Positions 1 through 6,643 of a DNA stretch of 14,298 nt are shown piece by piece. Each line of letters opens with the position of its first letter. Position 1 is the first letter of the stretch. This DNA comes from Hydrogenothermaceae bacterium (GTDB taxonomy: Bacteria; Aquificota; Aquificia; Aquificales; Hydrogenothermaceae): the NCBI GenBank assembly GCA_026984355.1, contig JALSSG010000111.1, positions 1 to 14,298 on the forward strand, given 5' to 3'. The translations under genes were made by a program, and so were the position numbers. Below the pieces are notes generated by a model. It saw only the letters and a program-made list of their open reading frames with translations, searched no databases and was not told where the DNA came from.

Positions 1-459
1 TTCATCATCTTCACTTTTTGCTGTTATCTCTATATCCTCTGGTAATGTATTTTTATCGATAACTAAAGAATGGTACCTAACAGCTTCAAATGGAGAAGGA
101 ATATTCTCAAATAGTTCTTGTTGATTATGATATATTTTTGATGTTTTTCCATGCATAAGACATTTGGCTTTTATGATTTTTGCTCCAAAGGCTGCACCAA
201 TAGATTGATGCCCAAGACATACACCTAAAATAGGATATTTACCTTTAAGCTTTTTTATAACTTCTACAGAAATACCTGCTTCCTTTGGTGTACATGGTCC
301 AGGTGATATTACAATAGCATCAAGGTTTCTTATCTTTTCTATATCCTCTACCGTTATTTCATCATTTCTTTTTACTAAAACGTCAGCGCCAAGTTCAAAT
401 AAATACTGAACTATGTTGTAGGTAAATGAATCATAATTATCAATCATAAGTATTTTCAT
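1..459 (-). CDS. trpG: Glutamine amidotransferase, anthranilate/aminodeoxychorismate synthase component II (TrpG/PabA), partial
   Basis: This is the glutaminase subunit that releases ammonia from glutamine for anthranilate synthase (tryptophan) or aminodeoxychorismate synthase (folate). Translated from the ATG at 459 it begins MKILMIDNYDSFTYN, the standard start of the family. It has the ISPGP oxyanion-region motif near residue 52 and the nucleophile elbow GVCLGHQ with Cys81. The RYHSL motif lies further on. The window edge cuts it after 153 codons of the roughly 190 usual, so the catalytic His/Glu pair near the C-terminus is not visible. A second ATG lies directly upstream at 462. The one at 459 is preferred because it sits 7 bases from GGAG (470-467). 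The hemW stop is 10 bases upstream, so the two genes are probably co-transcribed. TrpG cannot be told from PabA, and many bacteria use one protein for both. Confidence 0.93.
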   Translation of the reverse strand, partial: MKILMIDNYDSFTYNIVQYLFELGADVLVKRNDEITVEDIEKIRNLDAIVISPGPCTPKEAGISVEVIKKLKGKYPILGVCLGHQSIGAAFGAKIIKAKCLMHGKTSKIYHNQQELFENIPSPFEAVRYHSLVIDKNTLPEDIEITAKSEDDE

Positions 460-469
460 CATCTGGCTC

Positions 470-1573
470 CTATATTAAATAACTTACTATCTGATTTATA
501 ATCATTAATCCTTTTGGAGTCAGAGAAATTTTATCATCTATAATATTCAAATATCCATCATTTTCCAGCTGATTTAATATCTCTGTATTTTTTATTAATG
601 TTTTATCAATTCCCTGTGTAGTTCTTAAACCTAAAAATATTTTCTCTTTTTTTAGTTCTTCTTCGTCCACTACTTCTTTGTATGCTATAGGAAGTTTTCC
701 AGTTTCTAATATCTGCATGTACATATCAAAGTTTCTTTCATTTCCAAATCTTTCATTATTTACATAAGACCACGCTGATACACCAATACCTAAGAATTGT
801 TTATGAGTCCAGTAAAATAGGTTATGTTTACATGCAAATCCATCTTTTGCCCAATTTGAAAGTTCATATCTTTTAAATCCTTTATCTTCTAAATAATCAT
901 TAATTAAGAAAAACATTTGGGTAGATGTATTTTCATCAGGTAAAGTTAAAAGGTTATTTTGTATATATTCTTTAAAAGGTGTATTTTCATAAACTGTAAG
1001 CATATAAGCAGATATATGAGTTATTGGAAGCTTTGTATATAGATATAGGTCTTTTTCTAAATCTTCTATAGTTTGGCCGGGTATAGCATAGATAAGGTCA
1101 AGGTTTATGTTATATATGCCTGCTTTAAAAGCAGAGTCAACCATTTCAATAGTATGATTAGGTTTATGTTTTCTTCCAAGAATTTTTAGATTTTTTTCTA
1201 AAAATGATTGATTTCCTATACTAATTCTATTAACACCAGCTTCTTTGATAAGTTTGAATTCATAATATCTATATGTTTCAGGATTACATTCTACTGTTAT
1301 CTCTAAATTTTCTACACATTTTACATTAGATTTTATAAAATCTATCAAATTATTTATCTGCTCTGGCTCTAAAAGGGAAGGTGTACCTCCACCAAAATAT
1401 ATTGTTTTTAGATTAAATTTTAGATTATTGTCTATGTGCAATAGTAGTTCTTTTTTTAAGGTCTTTATATATTTGTCCATTAAAGATTTATCTTCACTAA
1501 CAAAAGACATAAAATCACAATAAGGACATTTCGTATTACAAAAAGGAATATGTATATACAGCCCTTCAATCAT
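470..1573 (-). CDS. hemW: HemW, radical-SAM heme chaperone (HemN-like)
   Basis: This is a radical SAM protein of the coproporphyrinogen-III-oxidase-like group. HemW proteins bind heme and deliver it to target proteins rather than oxidising coproporphyrinogen. Near the N-terminus is the cluster motif CNTKCPYCDF (Cys12, Cys16, Cys19). The next position that is Cys in true HemN is Phe21 here, which favours HemW. GGGTPS (61-66) is the SAM-binding glycine motif. The C-terminal part carries LGIGVSAWSY and a GLRTTQGID segment like those of HemW. Its 367 residues match the family. MIEGLYIHIPFC is the usual N-terminus, so the ATG at 1573 is convincing. No Shine-Dalgarno lies upstream, and a weak TAAATT -10-like box ends only about 9 bases before the ATG. 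It lies between MAT and trpG on the same strand, with 62 bases to MAT and 7-10 to trpG. Confidence 0.92.
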   Translation of the reverse strand: MIEGLYIHIPFCNTKCPYCDFMSFVSEDKSLMDKYIKTLKKELLLHIDNNLKFNLKTIYFGGGTPSLLEPEQINNLIDFIKSNVKCVENLEITVECNPETYRYYEFKLIKEAGVNRISIGNQSFLEKNLKILGRKHKPNHTIEMVDSAFKAGIYNINLDLIYAIPGQTIEDLEKDLYLYTKLPITHISAYMLTVYENTPFKEYIQNNLLTLPDENTSTQMFFLINDYLEDKGFKRYELSNWAKDGFACKHNLFYWTHKQFLGIGVSAWSYVNNERFGNERNFDMYMQILETGKLPIAYKEVVDEEELKKEKIFLGLRTTQGIDKTLIKNTEILNQLENDGYLNIIDDKISLTPKGLMIINQIVSYLI

Positions 1574-1635
1574 AGTATGAAAAATTTAGTAAGGATAGAT
1601 TAAATAACAAGCATAAATAAGGAAGATAAACCTTT

Positions 1636-2838
1636 TTAATAAATCCTAAAATGCCTTTTAAGGAATTTCTTCCATGTTAGTGGGAGTTTATCTATCTCCT
1701 CCTGTGCTATCTGTCTGACTTTTTCTTCTATACCTTTTATATCTTTATTTGTTCTTAATTTTATATCGCATACTTGAGGTTCTGTTATTGGTTTTCCTAT
1801 TTGACTTACAAGATAAACATATGCTTCATCTATTTCTTCAAATTCACTTACTATTCTTTCTGCCATATCCATAGCTGCTGTATTGTATATTTTTCCAATA
1901 TGGCTAACAGGATTCTTTCCAGCAGCTGCTTCAAGGCTCATTGGTCTATAAGGTGTTATAAGACCATTTACTCTATTTCCTCTACCTACTTCTCCATCAT
2001 CTCCTGCCTCAGCTGAAGTTCCTGTTACAGTTATATAAACAGAGTTTTCTTCAGGTTCATCTGCCGTATTTATAAAAACATCTACTTCGTGAGTAGTTAA
2101 TTTTTTCGCTATTGAGTATGCATAGTTAGAAACTATCTCCTTCTTTTCCATATAATCCTTTATATCTTTTACGTATTTATCTACAAAAGCCATTGCTATA
2201 GTAATTCTTATATAATCTTCATTTCTTACACCCATAACTTTTATATCTTCTCCCACATATGGATGCTCTTTTTTAAAGTCTTTGTGATTTAATGCTCGTT
2301 CTAACTCGTATACTATAGTTTCTATATCATCAAAAGGAGCGTATCCAACTCCAAACGACGTATCATTAGCTAAAGGAATTTCACCTTCCTTTTGAAATCT
2401 TTCAAATAGTTCAACCAGGTCTTTACTTCCAGGTCTTAATTCCGGTTCTATAATGATGTGATTTGTAATATCAAGATTAGGTATATTTTCTTTTAACCAT
2501 TTGTGAGCTGTTTCTACTGCTAACTCTCTAACAGGAAGTCTTTTTCCGTTTACTTCATCTAAAGCTCTACCTGTAAGGTAAACTTTAATAGGAGCAATAA
2601 TAATACCACCATTAAACTTTGGTTCTGCAACTCCACCTACAAGTAATGCTTTATCTACATTATGGTGCATTATTGCTCCACACTCTTTTATATACATTTC
2701 AGATAAAGCGATGGATAATTCCTCTGCTAAAGCATCACATATTGTATCTGGATGACCTATACCTTTTCTTTCTACGATTTCTACAGGTTGTTTTGAAACC
2801 TTTGGAAAATCTAAACTGCCTATATTAATATTTGCCAA
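1636..2838 (-). CDS. Archaeal-type S-adenosylmethionine synthetase (methionine adenosyltransferase)
   Basis: It makes S-adenosylmethionine from methionine and ATP. The 400-residue protein belongs to the archaeal MAT family, not the bacterial MetK family. It has ERKGIGHPDTICD (about 23-35), GTSAEAGDDGEVGRGNR (GDDGE at 279-283), the adjacent TPYRPMSLEAAAGKNPVSH stretch, and lacks the usual MetK signatures. The start is taken as TTG at 2838, giving MANINIGSLDFPKVSKQPVEI. A strong GGAGG (2850-2846) sits 7 bases upstream. An ATG at 2877 would add 13 unconserved residues and run through this ribosome site, so it is rejected. The gene is divergent from rpsT and is probably first in a run MAT-hemW-trpG. 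An archaeal-type MAT in a bacterium is known in a few thermophilic lineages, probably after old gene transfer. SAM made here would supply HemW and RlmB in this window among many other users. Confidence 0.93.
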   Translation of the reverse strand: MANINIGSLDFPKVSKQPVEIVERKGIGHPDTICDALAEELSIALSEMYIKECGAIMHHNVDKALLVGGVAEPKFNGGIIIAPIKVYLTGRALDEVNGKRLPVRELAVETAHKWLKENIPNLDITNHIIIEPELRPGSKDLVELFERFQKEGEIPLANDTSFGVGYAPFDDIETIVYELERALNHKDFKKEHPYVGEDIKVMGVRNEDYIRITIAMAFVDKYVKDIKDYMEKKEIVSNYAYSIAKKLTTHEVDVFINTADEPEENSVYITVTGTSAEAGDDGEVGRGNRVNGLITPYRPMSLEAAAGKNPVSHIGKIYNTAAMDMAERIVSEFEEIDEAYVYLVSQIGKPITEPQVCDIKLRTNKDIKGIEEKVRQIAQEEIDKLPLTWKKFLKRHFRIY

Positions 2839-2845
2839 TTTATAA

Positions 2846-2850
2846 CCTCC
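2846..2850 (-). promoter_or_regulatory. Ribosome binding site that fixes the MAT TTG start
   Basis: GGAGG read on the minus strand lies 7 bases before the TTG at 2838 and inside the longer ATG-initiated reading frame. It therefore supports the TTG as the real start. Confidence 0.8.
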
Positions 2851-2873
2851 GAAGGTAATTAAAACAAACAAAT

Positions 2874-2902
2874 ACAATAATATATTTTTTTGGCATTTAC
2901 AA
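2874..2902 (-). promoter_or_regulatory. Possible promoter of the MAT-hemW-trpG run
   Basis: On the minus strand TTGTAA (2902-2897) is separated by 17 bases from TATTGT (2879-2874), a 4/6 match to the sigma-70 -10 box. The -35 hexamer overlaps the -35 of the divergent rpsT promoter. In such AT-rich DNA this match is only suggestive. Confidence 0.35.
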
Positions 2903-2924
2903 GTAAAAAACTTTTAGATATAAT
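2896..2924 (+). promoter_or_regulatory. Promoter P1 of the rpsT cluster
   Basis: TTTACA (2896-2901), 17 bases, then a perfect TATAAT (2919-2924) form a strong sigma-70-type promoter. Transcription should start near 2931, giving a leader of about 56 bases before rpsT. Confidence 0.7.
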
Positions 2925-2933
2925 ATCAGTCTC

Positions 2934-2960
2934 TTGACAATACTACATATAGGTTATAAA
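2934..2960 (+). promoter_or_regulatory. Possible second promoter P2 of the rpsT cluster
   Basis: A perfect TTGACA (2934-2939) is followed after 15 bases by TATAAA (2955-2960). The spacing is short of the ideal 17. It could be a tandem promoter downstream of P1, giving a leader of about 20 bases. Confidence 0.45.
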
Positions 2961-2986
2961 TTTTTTAACCTGAAAAGGAGGAATTA

Positions 2987-3265
2987 ATGGCTCATACAAG
3001 GTCAGCAAGAAAAAGAATAAGACAAGCAGAAAAAAGAAGATTATTAAACAGGTATCATATTTCTAGAATGAAAACCGCTATTAAAAGAATAAGAGAAGCT
3101 GTAAAGAAAGGTGATATTGAAACTGCTGAAAAACTGTTGCCTGTAGCACAAAAGTTAGCATATAGAGCAGCTGCAAAAGGTGCAATTCATAAAAATGAAG
3201 CTTCAAGAAGAGTTTCTAGAGTTTATAAACTTGTAAACAGTGCAAAATCATCTATACAGAAATAA
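2987..3265 (+). CDS. rpsT: Small ribosomal subunit protein S20 (bS20)
   Basis: This is a 92-residue basic ribosomal protein that binds 16S rRNA during 30S assembly. It starts MAHTRSARKRIRQAEKRR, has the NRYHISRMKTAIKRI segment, and has the conserved AKLAYRAAAKGAIHKNEASRR-like region (KLAYRAAAKGAIHKN, about 56-70) that typifies S20. Length and Lys/Arg-rich helical character fit the family. A near-perfect Shine-Dalgarno AAAGGAGG (2974-2981) lies 5 bases before the ATG, and one or two strong promoters lie just upstream. No terminator separates it from the tRNA(CAU) 13 bases downstream, so it is probably the first cistron of rpsT-tRNA-tilS-ftsH. S20 represses its own translation in E. coli, but nothing in this short leader shows that here. 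Confidence 0.97.
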   Translation: MAHTRSARKRIRQAEKRRLLNRYHISRMKTAIKRIREAVKKGDIETAEKLLPVAQKLAYRAAAKGAIHKNEASRRVSRVYKLVNSAKSSIQK

Positions 3266-3278
3266 ATTTTTATACAGT

Positions 3279-3355
3279 GGCGGTATAGCTCAGCTGGTTA
3301 GAGCACGCGGCTCATATCCGCGGTGTCGGAGGTTCGAGTCCTCCTACCGCCACCA
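3279..3355 (+). tRNA. tRNA with anticodon CAU (elongator Met or Ile2)
   Basis: It folds as a complete cloverleaf of 77 bases with an encoded CCA end: acceptor GGCGGTA/TACCGCC, D stem GCTC/GAGC, anticodon stem CGCGG/CCGCG with loop CTCATAT, T stem GGAGG/CCTCC with loop TTCGAGT, discriminator A. G+C is 48 of 77. It is not the initiator, because G1-C72 is paired and the stem lacks the three G-C pairs of initiators. Choosing between elongator Met and the lysidine-modified Ile2 is not possible by eye. The C29-G41 and U12-A23 pairs, A73 and position next to tilS favour Ile2. G4-C69, U38 and an acceptor stem close to that of Bacillus tRNA-Met favour Met. It lies between rpsT and tilS and must be cut from their common transcript. 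Confidence 0.93.
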
Positions 3356-3361
3356 TAAAAA

Positions 3362-4723
3362 ATGAATTTAGAAAAAAAATTTCTAAAAGCTCAGTCAGAT
3401 TTTTTCCTCTTTGAAAAAAACGATAAAGTGGTTGTAGCTTTCTCTGGTGGTTCAGATTCAGTGGTTTTAACTTATCTTCTTATTAAACTAAAAAATTATC
3501 TTCATATAAAAGAAATCATTTTAGCCCATGTTAATCATATGTTAAGAGGAAAGGAATCTGATGAGGATGAGAAATTCTGTGTAGACTTTGCAAAAAAAAA
3601 TAACCTTAAAATAGAAATCTTAAGAGTAGATGTAAAATCTATTGCAGAAAAAGAGAAAAAATCCATTGAAGACACTGCAAGACAGATTAGATATGAATTT
3701 TTTAAACAGGTTAAAAATCAATACAAAGCGGATAAAGTAGCAACAGGACACCATCTATCAGATTTAGCAGAAACTATGATAATGTGGTTTATCCAAGGAA
3801 ATAGGAAAGGTATGAAAGGCTTTAGTCCGAAAGAAGGATATATAGTTCGTCCTCTTTTTTATGCTTTAAAGGAGGAGATAAAACAGTATGCAGAAAAAAA
3901 TAAAATTGAATATAGGATAGATACGTCAAATTATATGCTTTCTTATTTGAGAAATATTGTTAGATTAAAGGTTGTTCCACAGATAAAGTCTATAAATCCA
4001 TCACTTGAGAGTTCATTAATGAATTTATCTTTTCTACTTCAGTATGATGATACATTTTTGGAAAATGAAACAGAAAAATTTTTTAATCTTTACAAAGATA
4101 AAGATTTCTTAGAAATAAAAGGGATTCCTGAAGCTGTACTTTATAGACTTATACAAAAGTGGGTATATTATAAGGCAAAAATTTATTTATCCTATAGTAC
4201 TGTTATTGACATTCTAGGTGTATTAAAAAAAGGAGGAAGCAAAATTTATCATATAAGTGAAAAATATATTCTTTTGAAGGAATACGATAAACTATTCATC
4301 AAATCTATACCAGATAGTGAAAAAAATGAATTTCAATATAAATTAAAACTTGGTCAATCTTTGTATATAAAAGAAGTAGGGATGACAATTAGTTCGTATA
4401 TTACAGATAAAGAAAAGCTAAATAACTTAAAAGACGAAAAAAGGATTGTATGTTTTGATATACCAGATTTTTCTGTAGATGAGGAGTTTATAATAAGAAA
4501 CAGGAAAAAGGGTGATAAATTTTTACCTTTTGGTAAAAAAACAGAAAAGAAGCTTAAGGATATTTTTATAGAACTGAAAATACCTAAAAATATGAGAGAT
4601 AGCATACCACTTTTAGTGTTTAGGAATAAAATATTGTGGATTATTGGATATAAACGTTCTGGGTATTTTCCTGTAAGTGAAAAAAGTACCAAATTAGTTT
4701 GTTTTGAAATTAAAGGAGGTTAA
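3362..4723 (+). CDS. tilS: tRNA(Ile)-lysidine synthetase TilS
   Basis: It attaches lysine, with ATP, to C34 of tRNA-Ile2(CAU), switching both decoding (AUG to AUA) and charging (Met to Ile). The N-terminal PP-loop ATPase domain (about 20-210) has SGGSDS (28-33), HVNHMLRG and ATGHHLSDLAET. A C-terminal substrate-binding domain (about 375-450) carries RNRKKGDKFLPFGKK and a GYKRSGYFPVS segment. At 453 residues it is the long form with both C-terminal domains. The ATG at 3362 gives a plausible N-terminus (MNLEKKFLKAQSDFF) but is only 6 bases after the tRNA CCA. No Shine-Dalgarno fits there, because the nearest GGAGG lies inside the tRNA T stem, 29 bases upstream. Translation must then be leaderless-like after tRNA processing, or inefficient. 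Its end carries the ribosome site of ftsH. Confidence 0.96.
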   Translation: MNLEKKFLKAQSDFFLFEKNDKVVVAFSGGSDSVVLTYLLIKLKNYLHIKEIILAHVNHMLRGKESDEDEKFCVDFAKKNNLKIEILRVDVKSIAEKEKKSIEDTARQIRYEFFKQVKNQYKADKVATGHHLSDLAETMIMWFIQGNRKGMKGFSPKEGYIVRPLFYALKEEIKQYAEKNKIEYRIDTSNYMLSYLRNIVRLKVVPQIKSINPSLESSLMNLSFLLQYDDTFLENETEKFFNLYKDKDFLEIKGIPEAVLYRLIQKWVYYKAKIYLSYSTVIDILGVLKKGGSKIYHISEKYILLKEYDKLFIKSIPDSEKNEFQYKLKLGQSLYIKEVGMTISSYITDKEKLNNLKDEKRIVCFDIPDFSVDEEFIIRNRKKGDKFLPFGKKTEKKLKDIFIELKIPKNMRDSIPLLVFRNKILWIIGYKRSGYFPVSEKSTKLVCFEIKGG

Positions 4724-4725
4724 GA

Positions 4726-6618
4726 ATGCAGTTTTCTAAAAGTATATTAATTTGGTTTTTAATTGGAGCTTTTATGATATTTGCATTTAATATGTTTGGC
4801 TCAAGACCTCATGTAGATAATAAGATATCTTTTACCGAGTTTATATCTTTAGTAGAAGAAGGTAAAGTTCAAGAAGCAACCATTAAAGGAGAGGAAGTTA
4901 CAGCAATAACCACTGATGGTAAAAGGATAGAAACTGTAGTTCCTAAAGGATACAGTAAAATAGTAGATATCCTTACTGAAAATGGTGTAAAAGTAAAAGC
5001 AGTACCTGTAGAAAACAACAGTTGGCTAGCTACTTTACTTATCTCATGGTTGCCAATATTACTTTTTATAGGTCTTTGGATTTTCATGATGAGACAAATG
5101 TCTGGAGGAGCAAATAGAGCTTTTTCTTTTGCCAAAAGTAAAGCAAAGGTTTATCTGGAAGAGAAGCCAAATGTTAAACTTGATGATGTTGCAGGAATGG
5201 ATGAGGTTAAAGAAGAAGTTAAGGAAATAATTGATTATTTAAAAGACCCTCAAAGGTTTCAAAAATTAGGTGGAAGAGCTCCGAAAGGTGTTTTATTCTA
5301 TGGAGACCCAGGAGTAGGTAAAACATTGCTTGCTAAGGCAATAGCTGGAGAAGCTAATGTCCCATTTATTTCTATATCTGGTTCAGACTTTGTTGAAATG
5401 TTTGTAGGTGTTGGAGCTGCAAGGGTCAGAGATTTATTTGAGACCGCCAAAAAACATGCCCCTTGTTTAATTTTTATAGATGAAATAGATGCTGTAGGGA
5501 GAGCAAGAAGTGGTGTAGGTTTTGGTGGTGGACACGATGAGAGAGAACAGACCTTAAACCAGCTTTTAGTGGAACTTGATGGTTTTGATTCTAATGAAGG
5601 AATTATAGTAATAGCTGCTACAAACAGACCTGATATTTTAGACCCTGCTTTACTTAGACCAGGTAGATTTGATAGGCAAATTGCTATCCCTAAACCTGAT
5701 GTAAAAGGAAGATTTGAGATATTAAAAGTTCATGTAAAACAGAAAAAAATTCCTTTAGGTGATGATGTTGATTTAATGGTTATAGCCAGAGGAACCCCAG
5801 GATTTTCTGGAGCAGACCTTGCAAATCTTGTAAATGAAGCTGCTCTTTTAGCAGCAAGAAGAAAAAAAGAAAAGGTTACTATGAAAGAGTTTGAAGATGC
5901 AATGGATAGAATTATGATGGGGCTTGAAAGAAAAGGTATGGCAATAACACCTAAAGAAAAGGAAAAAATAGCATATCATGAAGTAGGTCATGCTCTGGTA
6001 AGTGTAATGCTTGAAGAAGCTGACCCATTACATAAAGTTTCTATAATTCCAAGAGGTATGGCATTAGGTGTTACTGTAAACTTACCAGAAGAAGATAGAC
6101 ATATTTATTCTAAAAAAGATTTAATGGCTAGAATACTTACCCTTTTTGGTGGAAGAGCTGCAGAGGAGGTATTTTATGGTAAGGATGGAATAACAACTGG
6201 TGCAGAGAACGATTTAATGAGAGCTACAGAACTTGCATATAGAATTGTAGCTGCATGGGGAATGTCGGAAGAAATAGGACCTATTCATGTTTCAACATCA
6301 AGAAATAATCCATTTATGCCAAATATGTCACCGGAGATTAGTGAAGCCACTGCTAAAAAGATAGATGATGAGGTAAATAAAATTTTAAGAGAGGCCTACC
6401 AAAAAGCTAAAAATATAATTGAAACTTATAAAGATGCTGTTGTTGCCATAGTGGAACTACTGCTGGATAAAGAAACAATTACCTGTGAAGAAATGTTTGC
6501 TATATTAAAAGAGTATAATGTTCCTGTAGTTAATAAATGTAGAAAAACTGAGGTGACAGTTATTTCTGATTCTTCTTCACCAGATGCCCCTGCTGGTGGC
6601 TTACCAGCACCAGCATAA
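4726..6618 (+). CDS. ftsH: ATP-dependent membrane zinc metalloprotease FtsH
   Basis: This is a membrane-anchored AAA+ protease that extracts and degrades damaged or unneeded membrane and cytosolic proteins. Its 630 residues show TM1 (about 7-23), a small exported domain, TM2 (about 101-119), Walker A GDPGVGKT (193-200), pore motif FVG (226-228), Walker B LIFIDE (248-253) and the second region of homology ending RPGRFDR (311-317). The zinc motif is HEVGH (418-422), where most FtsH have HEAGH; Asp496 in GAENDL is the likely third ligand. The P-loop differs from the usual GPPGTGKT but keeps Gly, Lys and Thr, so activity is expected. The tail is rich in Pro, Ala and Ser. The start lies 2 bases after the tilS stop, with AAAGGAGG inside the tilS end, implying translational coupling. 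The tilS-ftsH neighbourhood also occurs in other bacteria. Confidence 0.97.
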   Translation: MQFSKSILIWFLIGAFMIFAFNMFGSRPHVDNKISFTEFISLVEEGKVQEATIKGEEVTAITTDGKRIETVVPKGYSKIVDILTENGVKVKAVPVENNSWLATLLISWLPILLFIGLWIFMMRQMSGGANRAFSFAKSKAKVYLEEKPNVKLDDVAGMDEVKEEVKEIIDYLKDPQRFQKLGGRAPKGVLFYGDPGVGKTLLAKAIAGEANVPFISISGSDFVEMFVGVGAARVRDLFETAKKHAPCLIFIDEIDAVGRARSGVGFGGGHDEREQTLNQLLVELDGFDSNEGIIVIAATNRPDILDPALLRPGRFDRQIAIPKPDVKGRFEILKVHVKQKKIPLGDDVDLMVIARGTPGFSGADLANLVNEAALLAARRKKEKVTMKEFEDAMDRIMMGLERKGMAITPKEKEKIAYHEVGHALVSVMLEEADPLHKVSIIPRGMALGVTVNLPEEDRHIYSKKDLMARILTLFGGRAAEEVFYGKDGITTGAENDLMRATELAYRIVAAWGMSEEIGPIHVSTSRNNPFMPNMSPEISEATAKKIDDEVNKILREAYQKAKNIIETYKDAVVAIVELLLDKETITCEEMFAILKEYNVPVVNKCRKTEVTVISDSSSPDAPAGGLPAPA

Positions 6619-6643
6619 AAAACAGGGAGCTTTAAAGCTCCCT
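6617..6643. terminator. Bidirectional hairpin terminator between ftsH and the propeller operon
   Basis: A perfect 20-base palindrome (6624-6643, arms AGGGAGCTTT/AAAGCTCCCT) lies between the convergent genes. On the minus strand it is followed by six T (6622-6617), a good intrinsic terminator for the tonB-rluD-propeller operon. On the plus strand the tail is only TATTAAT, so ftsH termination would be weaker. The TAA stop of the minus-strand gene (6634-6632) lies at the centre of the palindrome. Confidence 0.8.

Noticed and set aside
1774..2016. 80-codon plus-strand frame inside the MAT gene
   Set aside because: It is antisense to conserved MAT motifs, and its Ser/Tyr/Cys-rich product resembles nothing.
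2839..2877. N-terminal extension of MAT to an ATG at 2877
   Set aside because: The extension is unconserved, contains the GGAGG ribosome site and would start with no site of its own.
2839..2986. SAM-sensing riboswitch upstream of MAT
   Set aside because: The space before the TTG is shared with the rpsT promoters. The predicted MAT leader is only about 30 bases, too short for a known SAM riboswitch.
3592..3600. Run of nine A in tilS as a possible frameshift or slippage site
   Set aside because: The reading frame is intact and the encoded lysines are normal. Such runs are common in this AT-rich DNA, and there is no sign of programmed slippage.
4354..4692. 112-codon minus-strand frame inside tilS
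   Set aside because: It is the antisense shadow of the conserved TilS C-terminal domain and has a low-complexity Ser/Phe/Leu product.
5302..5325. Non-canonical FtsH P-loop GDPGVGKT as a sign of inactivity
   Set aside because: The Gly, Lys and Thr residues that contact ATP are kept, and a similar GEPGVGKT is what I recall for Aquifex FtsH.
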